Origin: Branchiostoma lanceolatum
Lineage: Eukaryota; Chordata; Leptocardii; Amphioxiformes; Branchiostomatidae
Assembly: GCF_035083965.1 (NCBI RefSeq)
Contig: NC_089723.1
Coordinates: 7,339,501-7,403,500 of the forward strand
DNA: 64,000 nt
Direction of reading: 5' to 3'
Numbering within the stretch: the first letter of the stretch is position 1; each line of letters begins with the position of its first letter. The notes beneath the pieces are model-generated. The model was not told the origin of the DNA, made no database searches, and worked only from the letters and a program-made list of their open reading frames with translations. The translations under genes were made by a program, and so were the position numbers. Shown piece by piece: positions 63,301 through 64,000 of the stretch.

Positions 63301-63525
63301 TAGACCAGATTTTATCAGTTCCCAAAGTGGTCTTCTCAAGCAGTTTTGACTGTACACTGTAGCTTGGGCACATATATATTTCTCCAGCTGCAGGCACACC
63401 CAGTACCTGGGCCATGTCTCCCTGCTCCTGCACTATTTTCCTGGTGCCTGCCATCAGCTGTTCCAGTCCGTACAGTCTGTCCTCCAGGCCTTTGATCTCC
63501 TTCATCTGAGGGTTGTTAAGGGAAC
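48290..63525 (-). CDS. RB1CC1: RB1CC1 (FIP200) autophagy scaffold, 16 C-terminal coding exons; 5' end outside window
   Basis: Exons (minus): 63525-63407, 62602-62418, 61600-61414, 60336-60255, 59941-59883, 59559-59459, 58897-56023, 55431-55269, 54040-53947, 52776-52618, 51707-51656, 51372-51325, 50874-50819, 50357-50230, 48934-48864, 48367-48290; all joins keep frame (about 1,485 residues). Seen: helical N-terminal domain (KRLKKRLEIVEQVSEAP, FSEQFLQWAGNL, FPGMEDYPPGFA), a Ser/Pro-rich linker, a very long coiled coil, and a C-terminal claw (FQIGDIVLICLDERHDNYVV, LYFLHSDSLPALDLKS, RKPWVLGQITDKEYCQAKK, NRFKVPVGTKFYRVKA). These match FIP200 strongly. Known: FIP200 holds the ULK1-ATG13-ATG101 complex; its claw binds FIR motifs of cargo receptors such as p62. 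Only the extreme N-terminus is missing (human protein about 1,594 aa). Confidence 0.96.
48505..48700 (-). mobile_element. tRNA-derived SINE
   Basis: Minus strand: TAGTTCAACGGTTAGAGTG and CAGGTTCGATGCTCACC; the body contains CTTGGGAGAGGCACTTTAC. A fragment of the same body lies at 12257-12325. Confidence 0.65.
48864..48934 (-). CDS. RB1CC1: RB1CC1 claw exon 2
   Basis: Encodes PGAPRKPWVLGQITDKEYCQ, then AKK. Acceptor tccacag, donor gtgagt. Confidence 0.95.
49650..49990. repeat. Inverted-repeat element with two hammerhead-like cores
   Basis: Arms (about 49655-49790 and 49870-49985) are inverted copies. The right arm has CTGAAGA (49909-49915), stem II GGCAAC/GTTGTT and GAAAATTT. The left arm is decayed. 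The centre holds CACGTGTC/TCACGTG E-box-like repeats. It lies in an RB1CC1 intron. Confidence 0.5.
50035..50205 (-). mobile_element. tRNA-derived SINE
   Basis: Minus strand: GGCATAACGGCAGGG with CCCGGGTTCGAATCCCC as B box; ends next to an RB1CC1 claw exon (about 25 nt). Confidence 0.6.
50230..50357 (-). CDS. RB1CC1: RB1CC1 claw exon 1
   Basis: Encodes FQIGDIVLICLDERHDNYVV, then LYFLHSDSLPALDLKS; nearly the same as the vertebrate claw. Acceptor ttctacag, donor gtgagg. Confidence 0.95.
50819..50874 (-). CDS. RB1CC1: RB1CC1 short exon leading into the claw
   Basis: Encodes MQRSMSALGGPTEKVAIK. Acceptor gacacag, donor gtaagt. With the next exon it gives EKVAIKDFQIGDIV, the start of the claw. Confidence 0.88.
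50950..51178. repeat. TACAGTCAAAC interspersed repeat
   Basis: Starts ACAGTCAAACCCGAC, has GTGACCACCT, CATGTAGACCAGAAT, and ends near GGCAGGTTTGGCTGTA; the ends are inverse. Relatives at 21080-21200, 31830-31970 and 63165-63358. Confidence 0.65.
51325..51372 (-). CDS. RB1CC1: RB1CC1 short exon
   Basis: 48 nt encoding TLRKKEEECMTLSQRL, phase 0 on both sides, so it could be skipped without breaking frame. Acceptor tgcacag, donor gtaagt. Confidence 0.85.
51656..51707 (-). CDS. RB1CC1: RB1CC1 short exon
   Basis: 52 nt encoding DSPGSDVHEDRIRTLEM. Acceptor tttccag, donor gtaggt. Confidence 0.85.
52078..52589. mobile_element. About 500-bp TTAA element, copy 2
   Basis: Complete copy with TTAA at both borders (52078-52081 and 52586-52589) and about 28-bp terminal inverted repeats (AGGCATCCAGAGC, GCTCTGGGTGCCT). 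Fits Kolobok or piggyBac-type non-autonomous elements. The right end is 29 nt from an RB1CC1 exon. Confidence 0.88.
52618..52776 (-). CDS. RB1CC1: RB1CC1 exon: end of coiled coil
   Basis: Encodes ALQADLDDANKKLEERS, then a flexible part AGDVEGAAGMSVSTMSAITT. Acceptor tctccag, donor gtacaa. A TTAA-type element starts 29 nt past its end. Confidence 0.9.
52833..53150 (+). mobile_element. tRNA-derived SINE, family A
   Basis: Third copy, in an RB1CC1 intron; starts GGGTGCCCCTGTGGTGTAG and ends GGAGGATTTTAACTAACTA. Confidence 0.82.
53520..53650 (-). mobile_element. Fragment of tRNA-SINE family B
   Basis: Reverse copy of the body (ACCGGGGAAATTCCCCTAGC, then GACAAACACAACGAACAGTG) without the tRNA head. 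Confidence 0.65.
53690..53748 (-). ncRNA. Hammerhead-ribozyme-like motif (best copy)
   Basis: Read on the minus strand: CTGAAGA (53736-53730, consensus CTGANGA), stem II GAGTGA/TCACTC with loop TGCATG, then GAAACGTC (53710-53703). The flanks pair as stem I: TTTTAATGACG with CGGAATTAAA gives 2 pairs, a 2-nt internal loop, then 6 pairs. This is a type I hammerhead with minimal stem III, as known from Penelope-like retroelements. Predicted cleavage after GTC at 53703. Activity not shown. Confidence 0.6.
53947..54040 (-). CDS. RB1CC1: RB1CC1 exon: coiled coil
   Basis: Encodes ALELAQSAIAAAVDERERAL, then LAQWREEEL. Acceptor ctgttccag, donor gtaatg; partial codons at both ends join cleanly. Confidence 0.9.
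54451..54817. mobile_element. hAT-like MITE, 8-bp TSD GGAGGTAA
   Basis: About 80-bp near-identical inverted ends (CATCC, then CAGGCCCGATATGCTCGG); GGAGGTAA at 54443-54450 and 54818-54825. It sits in an RB1CC1 intron, inside an older CA/hairpin repeat. The interior holds TGACGTCA-like sequence. Confidence 0.85.
54840..55242. mobile_element. hAT-like MITE, 8-bp TSD GGTGTGTG
   Basis: Ends TAGGGGTGGATACCGGTTCG and its complement; GGTGTGTG at 54832-54839 and 55243-55250. The interior repeats GGTCC/GGTTC motifs. It stops 26 nt from the RB1CC1 exon at 55269-55431. Confidence 0.9.
55269..55431 (-). CDS. RB1CC1: RB1CC1 exon: coiled coil
   Basis: Encodes SLENKMSSLKTSLQAERQ and EIEALRQNHHKLMEDWGTDK. 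Acceptor catcacag, donor gtgaga. An hAT-like MITE ends 26 nt beyond the last exon base. Confidence 0.92.
56023..58897 (-). CDS. RB1CC1: RB1CC1 giant exon: Ser/Pro-rich linker and coiled coil
   Basis: A 2,875-nt exon. The first 200 or so residues are low-complexity Ser/Thr/Pro/Gln (for example SSRSSETSACPQ-type sequence, SPDEFMSATDMW), then about 700 residues of Glu/Lys/Gln-rich heptads without proline, a long coiled coil. Acceptor atacccag, donor gtaagg. The residue before PSPEE is an internal Val codon, not a start: the frame comes in from the exon at 59459-59559. Confidence 0.96.
59459..59559 (-). CDS. RB1CC1: RB1CC1 exon
   Basis: Encodes TKPPDSFDKDLPFVTQEDIQ, then TVPELSESL. Acceptor cttgcag, donor gtttgg; phase 2 out into the large exon. 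Confidence 0.87.
59883..59941 (-). CDS. RB1CC1: RB1CC1 exon: MFPGMEDYPP segment
   Basis: 59 nt encoding KHFLKMMFPGMEDYPPGFA, a conserved FIP200 landmark. Of the three frames, one has an internal stop and only this one gives the conserved sequence and joins both neighbours. Confidence 0.9.
60255..60336 (-). CDS. RB1CC1: RB1CC1 exon
   Basis: Encodes WAGNLSQDFTQLREEEVNRR, then KEFKNIF. Acceptor ttcccag, donor gtatgt; phase 1 out. Confidence 0.9.
60418..60772 (+). mobile_element. tRNA-derived SINE
   Basis: TGTGGCGCAATCGGTAGG and GGTCCCGGCTTCGAAACC boxes, body with CTTAGGAAAGGCACTG, tail AATAAACCATTATTATTA. In an RB1CC1 intron. Confidence 0.7.
61414..61600 (-). CDS. RB1CC1: RB1CC1 exon: N-terminal helical domain
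   Basis: Encodes WIMYIEKAICELDSKL, then NIKRLKKRLEIVEQ and FSEQFLQ, well conserved with FIP200. Acceptor atttcag, donor gtaagg. Confidence 0.93.
62157..62403. mobile_element. TTAA-type MITE in RB1CC1 intron
   Basis: Full-length copy, left border CTTAAGCCCCCC. Ends 15 nt from the exon at 62418-62602, just past its donor. Confidence 0.82.
62418..62602 (-). CDS. RB1CC1: RB1CC1 exon: N-terminal helical domain
   Basis: Encodes AFVQNQSRCSNLGDPSILPD, then NNHKQLRDIRRRCVIAKDEL. Acceptor gtttag, donor gtaagt. A TTAA-type MITE ends 15 nt past the donor. Confidence 0.92.
62765..63010 (-). repeat. Interspersed repeat, copy 2
   Basis: Reverse copy of 43325-43580: GTCACCTCTGTACCGTGAAC and TCCTTACACCGTGAAATTTT. 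Confidence 0.7.
63165..63358. repeat. TACAGTCAAAC interspersed repeat
   Basis: ACAGTCAAACCTTTACAAGTG to GCAGTTTTGACTGTA, with inverse tips. Confidence 0.7.
63407..63525 (-). CDS. RB1CC1: RB1CC1 exon: N-terminal helical domain
   Basis: Encodes SLNNPQMKEIKGLEDRLYGL, then EQGDMAQ. Acceptor gtttcag, donor gtactg. It enters in phase 1, so an upstream exon lies beyond the window. Confidence 0.87.
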
Positions 63526-63591
63526 CTGAAACACAACAAATGTCTTGTGAGGGAGGCAATCCAAATCTGTAAACAACGTATACGTAGCACC

Positions 63592-64000
63592 TTAAAGGCA
63601 TCCAGAGCATTTTATGACGCTTGAAAACTGAAAATATTCTAGTTGCTGTGAATTTTTTATGAAATTGACACTTAATGCCACTGTTTACCACAATTGCGTG
63701 CGGATTTCTTATCAAAAGTGCTCAAAAGCGGCACAAAAATAAGCTTTTTTTGTACATTGTGATCTTTTAGTTTCACGCGCCTAGTGTAAATAGACCGATA
63801 CCATAGCCCCGCCCACCTCTGTCAAAACGTAGAAATGCAAAATTAAAACATAAAAATGCAAAATTAAAACATAAAAATGCAAATATTTGACGGACATGCA
63901 GTCACTCTCTCATTGGTCGAACCGCTAATTGTGATGGACAGTCAGGATCAGTCTATGAGGGCTCGGATTTTCTATCAGTTCTCACCACACAACGACATCG
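63592..64000. mobile_element. About 500-bp TTAA element, copy 3, cut by the window edge
   Basis: Starts CTTAAAGGCATCCAGAGC and runs through the same interior in reverse order relative to copies 1 and 2. Confidence 0.85.

Overview
The window looks like chromosomal DNA of an invertebrate chordate, most likely an amphioxus (Branchiostoma). The reasons are intron-rich animal genes with GT-AG junctions, a cytochrome P450 of the CYP7/CYP8 type, a prokineticin-like peptide gene, LAPTM4 and RB1CC1 (FIP200) orthologues, and a dense load of short inverted-repeat transposons, tRNA-derived SINEs and decayed LINEs. There is no bacterial, organellar or viral gene content.

Layout. (1) 4.1-13.6 kb, minus strand: a three-exon gene for a 108-residue secreted ten-cysteine peptide of the prokineticin type. 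It is invisible to simple ORF calling because its exons are only 63, 111 and 153 nt. (2) 18.5-26.1 kb, minus strand: a complete ten-exon CYP7/CYP8-like P450 of 500 residues, a steroid/oxysterol-type microsomal monooxygenase. (3) 28.0-33.0 kb, plus strand: a three-exon gene for a 379-residue protein with a C-terminal MYND zinc finger, head-to-head with the P450. (4) 35.1-43.7 kb, plus strand: a seven-exon LAPTM4 gene (225 residues, four membrane segments, two C-terminal PY motifs). (5) 48.3 kb to beyond the right edge, minus strand: the last 16 coding exons of RB1CC1/FIP200, the scaffold of the ULK1 autophagy complex, including one 2,875-nt coiled-coil exon and the complete C-terminal claw. LAPTM4 and RB1CC1 converge tail to tail. 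All exon joins given here keep frame.

The genes do not form an operon. LAPTM4 (late endosome/lysosome) and RB1CC1 (autophagosome initiation) are related in function, and CYP7A1/CYP7B1, RB1CC1 and LAPTM4B all lie on human chromosome 8, so the neighbourhood looks like a retained piece of an ancestral chordate linkage group.

The remaining sequence is mostly mobile DNA: a MITE family with 9-bp target duplications, several TTAA-target palindromic families, two hAT-like elements with 8-bp duplications next to an RB1CC1 exon, tRNA-SINEs, LINE 3' ends, large foldbacks, and minisatellites carrying CRE-like or octamer-like palindromes. Eight sites share a fold matching the hammerhead ribozyme (CTGANGA, stem II, GAAA, GTC), with stems that differ in sequence but still pair. 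These are probably remnants of Penelope-like or related retroelements.
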